Shown one piece after another: positions 1-7,490 of a stretch of DNA of 8,989 nt. The position numbers and the translations under genes were made by a program. The notes under the pieces were generated by a model. The model searched no databases, had not been told where the DNA came from, and worked only from the letters and a program-made list of their open reading frames with translations. Source of the stretch: Eubacteriales bacterium (lineage in GTDB: Bacteria > Bacillota > Clostridia > Peptostreptococcales > Acidaminobacteraceae); the NCBI GenBank assembly GCA_030625285.1, contig DAOURC010000018.1:1-8989 (forward strand), in the 5' to 3' direction. Position 1 is the stretch's first letter. Each line of letters opens with the position of its first letter.

Positions 1-421
1 TCTACGAACCTCAGGTTATGAAAAAGCTCTCTTTAATAATAAAATTCCACTGAATCCCAATTATCGTAGAAATGGTTTTTATACCTTCGATTCTGGATAC
101 AATATGGCAAAAGATATTTTAAATACCAATCCAGAAATAACGGCGTTGTTTTCAACTTCGGATATCATTGCTATAGGAGCTGCAAAATATGTTTTGTCAA
201 CAGGGAAGAATATTCCAAAAGATATTTCAATTATCGGTTTCGATGGACTTGAATACTCCGAATTTTTCCACCCTTCTATTTCAAGCGTTAAACAGCCCAT
301 TGAAGCAATCGGAGAAAAAGCTGTAGAATTATTGTTTTCAAACACTAAAAAGCACATATTGTTGCAAACTGAATTGATAATTAGAAATTCTGTAGGCAAA
401 CCAAAAGGAGAAAAAATATGA
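1..421 (+). CDS. LacI-family transcriptional regulator, C-terminal part (5' end outside window)
   Basis: This is the C-terminal 139 residues of a LacI/GalR-type repressor. The frame is open from base 2, so the gene is cut by the window edge and does not begin at the ATG at 104. Visible parts belong to the sugar-binding core: RTSGYEKAL at the very start (the usual R-x-x-G-[YF] segment), ALFSTSDIIAIGAAKYV (the family's T-[SN]-D-x-x-A-x-G ligand and fold motif), then DISIIGFDGLEYSEFFHPS with the typical GFD...PS-x-S-x-x-x-Q-P ending. The DNA-binding helix-turn-helix is not in view. The TGA stop overlaps the malQ ATG (ATGA at 418-421), so the repressor is probably co-transcribed and translationally coupled with malQ and malP. 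That context suggests a maltodextrin-responsive repressor that also controls itself. The family call is firm; the effector is inferred. It differs clearly from the second LacI protein at 5618-6610. Confidence 0.93.
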   Translation, partial: LRTSGYEKALFNNKIPLNPNYRRNGFYTFDSGYNMAKDILNTNPEITALFSTSDIIAIGAAKYVLSTGKNIPKDISIIGFDGLEYSEFFHPSISSVKQPIEAIGEKAVELLFSNTKKHILLQTELIIRNSVGKPKGEKI

Positions 422-1914
422 TTAAAAGAAGTAGCGGCATATTATTGCATATCACTTCTTTACCTAGCAACTACGGCATCGGAACTTTTGGTAAAGAAGC
501 TTATAAATTTGTAGATTTTTTATATGAATCAGGGCAGTCTTACTGGCAAATTCTACCCATCGGAATTACTGGATTTGGCGATTCTCCATATCAATCTATT
601 TCAGCTTTTGCGGGAAATCATTATTTTATCGACTTGGATATCTTGATTGAAGAAGATTTTTTAACCGAGAATGATCTAAAAGGGATTGATTTCAATACCG
701 TTGATGACAAAGTGGATTATTATAAAATATTTAAAACAAGAATTCCATTATTAAAAACAGCTTTTGATAGAAAATATGATTCATGCAAAAAAGATGTTTT
801 AGAATTCGCAAAAAAAGAATCCCTATGGATAAATGACTTTGCCCTTTATATGGCCATTAAAACAAAGTTTGATTTAGTTTCATGGCAAGACTGGGATAAA
901 CCCTATCGTGATAGAGATTCTAAAACACTCGATAACTTTAAAAAAGAAAACAAAGAAGAAATTGAATTTTGGTACTTTGTTCAATATTTATTTTTTAAGC
1001 AGTGGGATAAGCTAAAAGAATACGCCCACAGTAAAAACATCAAATTCATAGGCGACTTGCCGATTTACGTAGCTGAAGACAGTGCGGATGTCTGGGCCAA
1101 CCCTGAATTGTTTTTACTAGATATGAAAAGTAAACCTATTATGGTTTCCGGTTGTCCACCAGATGATTTCGCAATCACAGGGCAATTATGGGGGAATCCT
1201 ATTTACAACTGGAATGTTATGAAAAAAAACAAATATAAGTGGTGGATCGACAGAATGGATGCATCGAGGCATATTTTTGATGTAATAAGAATCGATCATT
1301 TCAGAGGATTTGAAGCATATTGGGAAATTCCATTCGGTGATTCAACAGCTGAATTCGGCAAGTGGACAAAGGGTCCTGGAATCGATTTATTTGATGCAAT
1401 TAAAAATTCACTTGGCGAACTCGAAATCATTGCTGAAGATTTAGGGTATCTAACAGAAGATTTTCATGATTTTAAAAATCAAACAGGTTTTCCCGGTATG
1501 AATCTTCTACAATTTGCATTTGATTCAAGAGATGAAAACAATTACTTGCCTCATACTTATGATAAAAATTCAGTGGTTTATACAGGAACACACGATAACA
1601 ATACGACTCTTGGCTGGTTGAGCGAAGAGGCAAAACCTGATGAGCTTGAATTCGCTAAAGAATATTTCCGTCTTTCAGAAGAAGAAGGATATGTCTTTGG
1701 ATTTATCAGAGGCTGCTGGAGCTCCGTTTCAAATCTAGCCATAGCTCCAATTCAAGACTTTTTAAACCTAGGTTCAGAAGCAAGATTCAATATCCCTTCA
1801 ACTCTTGGAGGTAATTGGATTTGGAGAATGAAAAAAGATGATTTATCCAATGAACTATCCGACAAACTATTCAAACTTACTAAAACATACTGGAGGTTAA
1901 ATCGCAATGTTTAA
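418..1914 (+). CDS. malQ: 4-alpha-glucanotransferase (amylomaltase, GH77)
   Basis: This cytoplasmic enzyme transfers alpha-1,4-glucan segments between maltodextrins and releases glucose, turning short dextrins into chains a phosphorylase can use. At 498 residues it has the usual bacterial amylomaltase length. The N-terminus has the GILLHITSLPSNYGIGTFG signature, followed by GDSPYQSISAFAGNHYFIDL. All three GH77 catalytic acids are present: nucleophile Asp293 in RIDHFRGF, acid/base Glu340 in IIAEDLG, and transition-state Asp393 in GTHDNNTT. The first two fall at the same numbers as in Thermus aquaticus amylomaltase. The ATG at 418 is preceded by AAAGGAG (404-410) at 7-base spacing and overlaps the stop of the upstream repressor. 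Its 3' end overlaps malP by 8 bases and contains the malP ribosome binding site. No truncation or missing residue is seen. Confidence 0.98.
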   Translation: MIKRSSGILLHITSLPSNYGIGTFGKEAYKFVDFLYESGQSYWQILPIGITGFGDSPYQSISAFAGNHYFIDLDILIEEDFLTENDLKGIDFNTVDDKVDYYKIFKTRIPLLKTAFDRKYDSCKKDVLEFAKKESLWINDFALYMAIKTKFDLVSWQDWDKPYRDRDSKTLDNFKKENKEEIEFWYFVQYLFFKQWDKLKEYAHSKNIKFIGDLPIYVAEDSADVWANPELFLLDMKSKPIMVSGCPPDDFAITGQLWGNPIYNWNVMKKNKYKWWIDRMDASRHIFDVIRIDHFRGFEAYWEIPFGDSTAEFGKWTKGPGIDLFDAIKNSLGELEIIAEDLGYLTEDFHDFKNQTGFPGMNLLQFAFDSRDENNYLPHTYDKNSVVYTGTHDNNTTLGWLSEEAKPDELEFAKEYFRLSEEEGYVFGFIRGCWSSVSNLAIAPIQDFLNLGSEARFNIPSTLGGNWIWRMKKDDLSNELSDKLFKLTKTYWRLNRNV

Positions 1915-4246
1915 TAAAGATTCGTTTAAAGAAGATATTTCAAAAATATTATTGGTTGATAAAGGCGTTGCCTTAGACGGTGCATCGGCAAATCAGCTTT
2001 ACTACGCTGTGTCAAAGGCTTCTATGCTCAGCATTTCAGAAAAATGGTCAGCTCAGAAACACGACAAAAAACAAGCTTCATATTTAAGCGCCGAGTTTTT
2101 AATGGGAAGGGCTTTTAGCAACAACCTTATAAACTTCGGCATATACAAAGAAGTTAAAGAAGTGCTTGAAGAATTAAACATCGATATCAACTTATTGGAA
2201 GATCAAGAGAGGGACGCAGGTCTTGGCAATGGAGGTCTTGGTAGACTGGCTGCTTGCTTTTTAGACTCAGGAGCGACCTTGAATATTCCACTAAACGGCT
2301 ATGGAATAAGATATGAATACGGCCTGTTCAAGCAACATTTTGAAAATGGATTTCAAATGGAAGAAGCAGACGACTGGCTGGTAAACGGCGATCCTTGGTC
2401 TATCAGAAAAGATTCGGATACTGTAATGGTTTCTTTTGATGATTTTGACGTTAAGGCGGTTCCTTACGATATGCCCATCATAGGATATAATTCAGATACG
2501 ATAAATACATTGAGGTTATGGAAATCAGAAGCGATCAATTCTTTTGACTTCATGTCATTCAACAATCAAGAGTATGATGTAGCATTAAAAGAAAAAAATA
2601 GAGCGGAAGATATTTCAAGAGTTCTCTATCCTAACGATTCAGATGATGAAGGAAAGTTGTTAAGGATAAGACAGCAATATTTCTTCAGCTCAGCATCACT
2701 TCAAGATTTAGTCGAAAAGCACAAGAAAAAACACGGTTGTTTAGATGATTTTCATGAGTTTAACGCTATACAATTAAACGATACACATCCAGCTGTATCT
2801 ATCCCCGAGTTGATTAGAATACTAGTTGATAACGAGGGATATAAATTCAGCGATGCACTGAGTATTGCAAAGAAAACCTTTTCATATACAAATCATACAA
2901 TTTTATCAGAGGCTCTAGAACAATGGTCGATTGAATATTTTAAAACTATTCTTCCAAGAATATATGAAATCATAGAACTTATAGATGTAGAACTCATTAA
3001 AGAACTAAAAAAGCTAGATAAAAATGTTGATGATTACAGAATTATTGCAGATGGAAAAATAAAAATGGCATGGCTAAGTATTTATGGTTCAAAATATGTA
3101 AATGGTGTAGCTAGACTCCATACTGAAATATTGATCGGATCCGAATTAAAGCAGTGGTATGATATTTATCCAGATAAATTTCAAAATAAAACAAACGGTA
3201 TCACTCAAAGAAGATGGCTGCTTAAATCAAATCCAGAATTATCAAACCTTATTACAGAATTGCTTGGATCTGATGCTTGGATAGTCAACTTGGATAAATT
3301 AAAGGATTTAGAAAAATATTCTGACGATGAAGATATACTAAGAAGATTTATCGATATTAAAATGGCTAAAAAAGAGCAATTGGCAAGATATATCAAAAAA
3401 CACGAAAATATCGACATAGATACAAATTCAATATTCGATATCCAGATAAAAAGATTGCACGAATATAAAAGACAACTTTTAAACGCTTTTCAAATTTTAG
3501 ATCTTTATTATCGATTAAAAGAAAATCCAAATATGGATATTAATAAAAGAACATTTATTTTCGGCGCTAAATCAGCTCCTGGTTACTTTAGAGCTAAAGG
3601 TATAATTGCCTATATAAACAAAATTGCAGATTTAGTAAATAACGACCCTGAAATAAACGATAAGATCAAAGTCGTTTTTGTACAGAACTATCGAGTTAGC
3701 TATGCGGAGCATCTATTCCCAGCAGCCGATATATCTGAGCAGATTTCAACTGCCGGCAAGGAAGCTTCAGGTACTGGAAATATGAAATTTATGCTTAGTG
3801 GAGCCCCTACTATAGGAACTTACGATGGCGCAAATGTTGAAATAGTCGAAGAAGCGGGATTTGAAACCAATTTTATTTTCGGTGCTAGAGTAGAGGAATT
3901 AGAAGAAATCAAAGATAGTTACGATCCAAAATACTATTACAAGCATACAAAAGGCCTAAAGAGAGTTGTCGATAGTTTGATAGATGGCACTTTCAGCGAT
4001 GAAGGCACAGGAATGTTTAAAGATTTGCATGATTCAATTTTGAAAGGCACTGATTGGCATAATGCCGATAATTATTTCATACTGAAAGACTTCGATTCAT
4101 ATAGAAGTGCCCAAAGCGCTGTAGATGAAGCTTTTAGCGATAAACTAGGGTTTACCAAGAAGGCATGGATCAACATGTCCAACGCCGGAAAATTCAGTAG
4201 CGATAGAACAATAGCCCAATACGCAAAGGAAATTTGGAAACTATAA
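1907..4246 (+). CDS. malP: Maltodextrin/glycogen phosphorylase (GT35)
   Basis: This PLP-dependent cytoplasmic enzyme phosphorolyses the non-reducing ends of alpha-1,4-glucans to glucose-1-phosphate. At 779 residues it is slightly shorter than E. coli MalP (about 797), with no obvious deletion of a core block. Motifs in order: SAEFLMGR, DAGLGNGGLGRLAACFLDS (about 103-121), YGIRYEYGLFKQ, QLNDTHPAVSIPELIRI, YTNHTILSEALEQW (about 327-340), NKTNGITQRRW (427-437), RLHEYKRQ (516-523), and the PLP-lysine signature EASGTGNMKF with Lys627. The ATG at 1907 has GGAGGT at 1892-1897 with 9-base spacing, inside malQ. Coupling to malQ, and the absence of glycogen-synthesis genes in view, favour a maltodextrin role over glycogen storage, so malP is preferred to glgP. 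Sequence alone does not separate the two. It is the last gene of the plus-strand cluster, and a terminator follows 13 bases after the stop. Confidence 0.96.
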   Translation: MFNKDSFKEDISKILLVDKGVALDGASANQLYYAVSKASMLSISEKWSAQKHDKKQASYLSAEFLMGRAFSNNLINFGIYKEVKEVLEELNIDINLLEDQERDAGLGNGGLGRLAACFLDSGATLNIPLNGYGIRYEYGLFKQHFENGFQMEEADDWLVNGDPWSIRKDSDTVMVSFDDFDVKAVPYDMPIIGYNSDTINTLRLWKSEAINSFDFMSFNNQEYDVALKEKNRAEDISRVLYPNDSDDEGKLLRIRQQYFFSSASLQDLVEKHKKKHGCLDDFHEFNAIQLNDTHPAVSIPELIRILVDNEGYKFSDALSIAKKTFSYTNHTILSEALEQWSIEYFKTILPRIYEIIELIDVELIKELKKLDKNVDDYRIIADGKIKMAWLSIYGSKYVNGVARLHTEILIGSELKQWYDIYPDKFQNKTNGITQRRWLLKSNPELSNLITELLGSDAWIVNLDKLKDLEKYSDDEDILRRFIDIKMAKKEQLARYIKKHENIDIDTNSIFDIQIKRLHEYKRQLLNAFQILDLYYRLKENPNMDINKRTFIFGAKSAPGYFRAKGIIAYINKIADLVNNDPEINDKIKVVFVQNYRVSYAEHLFPAADISEQISTAGKEASGTGNMKFMLSGAPTIGTYDGANVEIVEEAGFETNFIFGARVEELEEIKDSYDPKYYYKHTKGLKRVVDSLIDGTFSDEGTGMFKDLHDSILKGTDWHNADNYFILKDFDSYRSAQSAVDEAFSDKLGFTKKAWINMSNAGKFSSDRTIAQYAKEIWKL

Positions 4247-4259
4247 CAATAAAACTATT

Positions 4260-4292
4260 CGAGCTATCAATTGATAGCTCGTTTTCTTTTTT
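4260..4292 (+). terminator. Rho-independent terminator of the malQ-malP cluster
   Basis: A perfect 22-base palindrome at 4260-4281 forms a 9-bp stem (CGAGCTATC / GATAGCTCG) with an AATT loop. It is followed directly by the T-rich run TTTTCTTTTTT. It lies 13 bases after the malP stop. On the minus strand the palindrome is not followed by a good U tract, so it most likely works only for plus-strand transcripts. Confidence 0.9.
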
Positions 4293-4304
4293 ATTCAAAA
4301 AAAA

Positions 4305-4332
4305 TAAAAATAAAATAAAATAAAATAAAAAA
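4305..4332. repeat. (TAAAA)n pentanucleotide tract between the convergent terminators
   Basis: One TAAAAA followed by four consecutive TAAAA units and two further A's fills the space between the two terminator hairpins, preceded by another A-rich run (4297-4304). On the minus strand it reads as a long U-rich tail directly behind the hairpin at 4332-4354, so its visible role is to serve as the U tract of that terminator. As a short tandem repeat it may vary in copy number among strains. Confidence 0.7.
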
Positions 4333-4354
4333 GATAGTTCCATTCGAACTATCT
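4310..4354 (-). terminator. Rho-independent terminator of the malEFG-regulator-amylase cluster
   Basis: Read on the minus strand, AGATAGTTC and GAACTATCT form a 9-bp stem around a 5-base loop GAATG (plus-strand arms 4346-4354 and 4332-4340, loop 4341-4345). A long U-rich tail (TTTTATTTTATTTT and on) follows. The 5' arm includes the last amylase sense-codon bases and the TAG stop (4349-4351), so the terminator begins inside the coding sequence and leaves no 3' untranslated spacer. The stem is closely related to that of the facing terminator (GATAGTTC versus GATAGCTC). Confidence 0.87.
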
Positions 4355-5611
4355 CCTTCTCATTATAATTGGTTTTATTATTTTAAGTTTATCTACATCG
4401 GCGAATATCGAATCTTCTAAAATCTCTTCATATTCACCTTTAAGATTAAAATCATACTCTATTTCTTTTTCTCCAAAATTAATGGCCGATACGACTTTAT
4501 CATCTTCATACCTTACGACAAGCAAATTATCTTCTATTATTTCATAATTTACATTTTTCGTCTTGAATACTTCGTCTTCAACCAGCAAATTAAGCTTTCC
4601 TATAAGCTTGACATACTCCGGAATCATCCTATCGAAGTTAACCGAATCCAATTCAAACAAATTCGGAGTATGAATATCCGAAGTTTCTTGCCCGGCATAA
4701 ACTAAAGTAGCACCTTTAAGCATATATGATAAAACAGTAAAGTTAACCTTTTTCTCCATTGAATCTGCACATGCACTCATTCTCTTTTGATCGTGGTTTT
4801 CAATGAATCTAAGTTTAATATAATCTTCAGGATAAATTTCATCTTGATTTTTTACTGCATCAATGTAATCTCTTAAACTGATTTCACCTTTTACAAAAGC
4901 TTCGTACTGAGAGCGAATATCATAGTCGTAAAGAATATCAAATGCACCGTAGACTTCTTTGTCGTCATATACCTTGAATCCTTTTTCAGCCATTTCTTCG
5001 ATGAACTCCTTATGCACAGATTCAGCAAGCCACATTGTATTTGGATTTATCTTTGCAACTTCTTCCCTTGCAATCTTCCAGAACTCAACAGGTACTAAAG
5101 AAGCTACATCACATCTATATCCATCCACACCCAACATCGACCATTTCTTTAAATATCCAATCATCGGCCGCCAAACGTCTTTATTGTCGTAATCCAAGTC
5201 GATTACATCAGACCAATCCCCAACTTTGCAAAATGGTTTCCCATTTATATCTTTAATAAAATATTCAGGATGCTCGTTGAATAATCTTGAATCATACGAT
5301 GTGTGATTATACACTACATCGATCATCACCTTTATCCCCTCTTCATGAGCAGCATCCACAAACGACTTAAATGAGTCGATATCCCCATATTCAGGGTTAA
5401 CATCTCCAAAATCTTTGATAGAATAGGGACATCCCAATTCACCTTTTTTATTTGCACTGCCGATAGGATGGATAGGTAACAACCAAACGACATCAAAATT
5501 CATAGATCTAATTCTTTTTAAATCGCCTTTCAGTTTTTCAAAAGTATTTTTATCGCCATGATTTCTAATGTAAATTGAATATATCGACAAATTTCTAAAT
5601 TCACTATTCAT
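4349..5611 (-). CDS. Cytoplasmic GH13 alpha-amylase-family glycoside hydrolase
   Basis: This is a GH13 (beta/alpha)8-barrel enzyme of 420 residues that presumably hydrolyses imported maltodextrins. The conserved GH13 regions are complete: region I DVVYNH (98-103), region II GYRCDVASLVP with nucleophile Asp168, region III WLAES with acid/base Glu197, and region IV FIENHD with Asp274. An early WLLPIHPIG (43-51) is also typical. A short beta-rich C-terminal domain follows the barrel (about 340-420). There is no signal peptide or membrane segment, so it acts inside the cell. It is smaller than classical secreted amylases or neopullulanases and lacks a visible N-terminal carbohydrate-binding domain. 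I cannot assign the GH13 subfamily or exact product; maltogenic amylase, maltodextrin glucosidase and alpha-amylase activities remain open. The start lies 6 bases after the LacI stop and has only a weak purine-rich site (AAAGAGA about 5623-5629), suggesting translational coupling. Confidence 0.92.
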   Translation of the reverse strand: MNSEFRNLSIYSIYIRNHGDKNTFEKLKGDLKRIRSMNFDVVWLLPIHPIGSANKKGELGCPYSIKDFGDVNPEYGDIDSFKSFVDAAHEEGIKVMIDVVYNHTSYDSRLFNEHPEYFIKDINGKPFCKVGDWSDVIDLDYDNKDVWRPMIGYLKKWSMLGVDGYRCDVASLVPVEFWKIAREEVAKINPNTMWLAESVHKEFIEEMAEKGFKVYDDKEVYGAFDILYDYDIRSQYEAFVKGEISLRDYIDAVKNQDEIYPEDYIKLRFIENHDQKRMSACADSMEKKVNFTVLSYMLKGATLVYAGQETSDIHTPNLFELDSVNFDRMIPEYVKLIGKLNLLVEDEVFKTKNVNYEIIEDNLLVVRYEDDKVVSAINFGEKEIEYDFNLKGEYEEILEDSIFADVDKLKIIKPIIMRRR

Positions 5612-5617
5612 TTCTTA

Positions 5618-6610
5618 TCAATCTCTTTCCACCAATTTAGTTTCTACAATTAAATGATTATTCACCATTTTTTTATCATTCAGTTTCGAAATCAATAATT
5701 TCGCAACTGAATACCCCAAACCTTCTGAATCTATATCCACCGACATAATAGACGGCTTTTGGAATTCATTGACTGGAATATTATTGAATCCAGTCACCTT
5801 AACATCTTTTAACCCTTTTTCATCTAAATACTTACGAACACCAAAGGCCAGCAAATCATCTGTAGTAGCTATAGCTGAAGGTGTTGAATTCTCTAATATC
5901 TTCTCGCATGCCAAGTAGCCGCTATTCATATCAAATCCGTCTGTGTGAATAATCAATTCATCTTTAATCTGGCAACCTCTCGCTCCTAGAGCCATTTTAT
6001 AACCCTCGAGGCGATCGTTGGAAAAAACGAACTTCTGTGGTCCGCCCACAAATCCGATTTCACTATATCCCTTGGAAATAAGATAATTGACCACATCATA
6101 CATAGCCTTGAAATTGTCATTGTCCACCCAAAGAACTCCATCAGACATCTCGGGTCTTCCAATCACCGAGAAAGGAAAATCTTCTTCTTTTAAATATTGG
6201 ATCAACGGGTCGTTTTCCACAGCCGTCAACAAAATAATTCCATCAACGAGATTACTGTAAATGTATTCTTTTAAATAATTCAATTCTTCTTCTTCGTTTT
6301 TTGAATAAGTATACATGATATGATATCCATTTTTTTGTGAATATATACTTATTCCTCTAAGTACATTAATGAAAAATGGATTTTTAAATAGGTTTTCATC
6401 TGAATTGGGAATAATAATCCCCAAAATATTCGTCTTCCTATTAGCCAAACTCCTTGCAATGGCATTTGGTCTGTATTTTAATTTTTCCATTGCATCATGT
6501 ACTCTTTGTTTAGTATCATCTGATATTCTCGGATTATTTGCAATCACACGAGACACCGTTGAAGGTGAAACCTTTGCAAGTTTTGCTACATCTTTAATTG
6601 TGACGTTCAT
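5618..6610 (-). CDS. LacI-family repressor of the maltose transport cluster (MalR-like)
   Basis: This is a complete 330-residue LacI/GalR regulator. The N-terminal helix-turn-helix is IKDVAKLAKVSPSTVSRVI (about 5-23), followed by the hinge helix YRPNAIARSLANRKT (about 46-60) that inserts in the minor groove in this family. The effector core runs from NILGIIIPNS (about 61) to the end, with NDRLEGYKMAL (198-208), AIATTDDLLAFG including Asp251, and VTGFNNIPVNEFQKPS (272-287). The ATG at 6610 has AGGA at 6620-6623 at 9-base spacing. It starts 19 bases after malG and ends 6 bases before the amylase, so it is co-transcribed with both. Placement inside a malEFG operon implies a maltose/maltodextrin-responsive repressor like MalR of other Firmicutes, but the ligand and operator cannot be read from this window. 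No symbol is given because a second LacI protein lies in the same locus. Confidence 0.95.
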   Translation of the reverse strand: MNVTIKDVAKLAKVSPSTVSRVIANNPRISDDTKQRVHDAMEKLKYRPNAIARSLANRKTNILGIIIPNSDENLFKNPFFINVLRGISIYSQKNGYHIMYTYSKNEEEELNYLKEYIYSNLVDGIILLTAVENDPLIQYLKEEDFPFSVIGRPEMSDGVLWVDNDNFKAMYDVVNYLISKGYSEIGFVGGPQKFVFSNDRLEGYKMALGARGCQIKDELIIHTDGFDMNSGYLACEKILENSTPSAIATTDDLLAFGVRKYLDEKGLKDVKVTGFNNIPVNEFQKPSIMSVDIDSEGLGYSVAKLLISKLNDKKMVNNHLIVETKLVERD

Positions 6611-6629
6611 TTTATCACATCCTAGATAT

Positions 6630-7490
6630 TTATCCTTTTACTCCACCTAATGTCAAACCACCAACTAGATATTTTGATAAACTAACAAACAAAATAACCA
6701 CTGGTATCGTAGTAATAATTGCAGCAGCGGAATAAACTCCCCATTCTGCTGTAAAATCCATTTGAAGCTGAACAAGTCCAACCGGAAGTGTAAGCATTGA
6801 ACTTTTTCTTAAAATAATCTGAGCAACAATATATTCTGACCAAGCACTCATAAATCCAAATAACGCAGATATCGCAAGTGCAGGTGTAGCAAGCGGTAGA
6901 ATTATCTTATAAAAAGCCTGAAATGAATTACATCCATCTATATAGGCACTTTCTTCTAAAGACTTTGGTATTGTATCAAAATATCCCTTCATAAGCCAAA
7001 CCGTAAAAGGTACTGCAGTTGCCGTATAAGGAATCAGTAGTCCGAAAAAATTGTTAATCAAGCCTAGTTTAGTCAGCATTATAAACATCGGCAATAAAAG
7101 CATCGGTGCTGGAAACATTTGCGTTACTAAAAATAAAAGCATCGCTTGTTTCTTTCCAAAAAATCTAAACCGAGAAAATGCATAACCAGCAGTCGCTGAA
7201 AGCGATACTCCAGTTAAAGCGGTCAAAGTTGAAATAAGCATACTATTTCTAATCCAAAGCAGTAAGTCTTTTTCAAACAATGCTGTTCTATAGTTATCCA
7301 ACGACCAGTTATCAGGTATGATCTCAAGTGTAGTCAAAAACATAGAATCATTCGGTCTTAGAGAAACAGATAATACATTAAGAAGCGGATAAACTGCAAT
7401 AAAAGCAAAGAAGATCAACACTAGATATATAAGTACAGTTTTTAAAGGTGAATCATTTCTTTCAAAATGACTCGCTATTTTTTTTCTCAT
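6630..7490 (-). CDS. malG: Maltose/maltodextrin ABC transporter permease MalG
   Basis: This is an inner-membrane subunit that forms the import channel with MalF. At 286 residues it is close to E. coli MalG (296). About six hydrophobic segments are visible, near 18-41, 81-104, 115-139, 146-166, 203-224 and 251-272. The cytoplasmic EAA loop that docks with the ATPase is EESAYIDGCNSFQAFYKIILP (179-199), with Asp185-Gly186 conserved. The C-terminus GGLTLGGVKG is typical of MalG-type permeases. The ATG at 7490 follows the malF TAA with no gap, and AAAGGAG (7500-7506, read on the minus strand) lies 9 bases upstream inside malF, so translation is tightly coupled. Codons 3-5 contain an A8 run. Substrate specificity is taken from the neighbours; by sequence alone it is a CUT1-family sugar permease. 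Confidence 0.95.
   Translation of the reverse strand: MRKKIASHFERNDSPLKTVLIYLVLIFFAFIAVYPLLNVLSVSLRPNDSMFLTTLEIIPDNWSLDNYRTALFEKDLLLWIRNSMLISTLTALTGVSLSATAGYAFSRFRFFGKKQAMLLFLVTQMFPAPMLLLPMFIMLTKLGLINNFFGLLIPYTATAVPFTVWLMKGYFDTIPKSLEESAYIDGCNSFQAFYKIILPLATPALAISALFGFMSAWSEYIVAQIILRKSSMLTLPVGLVQLQMDFTAEWGVYSAAAIITTIPVVILFVSLSKYLVGGLTLGGVKG

Noticed and set aside
79..399. Minus-strand open frame of about 106 codons opposite the first repressor.
   Set aside because: It is antisense to the conserved LacI core, has no family resemblance, and the plus-strand frame is continuous and coupled to malQ.
3476..3493. Catabolite-responsive-element-like sequence TTTTAAACGCTTTTCA inside malP.
   Set aside because: It lacks the G of the left half and the right half is out of register by one base. 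It encodes ordinary phosphorylase residues (LLNAFQ) far from any promoter.
4297..4332. A-rich tract considered as a possible promoter UP element, origin-like AT-rich region or phase-variable switch.
   Set aside because: It lies between two converging gene ends with no start nearby, so the terminator U-tract explanation is sufficient.
4959..5256. Two overlapping open frames on the plus strand, opposite the amylase gene.
   Set aside because: They lie antisense to the catalytic core of a clearly conserved GH13 gene, have no recognisable domain and no good ribosome binding site. They are chance frames.
6629..6656. Promoter-like pair for the repressor gene on the minus strand: TTGACA (6651-6656) and GATAAA (6629-6634), 16-base spacing.
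   Set aside because: TTGACA is part of the codons for the conserved MalG ending GGLTLGG. The predicted transcription start would fall at or inside the repressor Shine-Dalgarno (6620-6623), leaving almost no leader. The -10 match is only 4 of 6.
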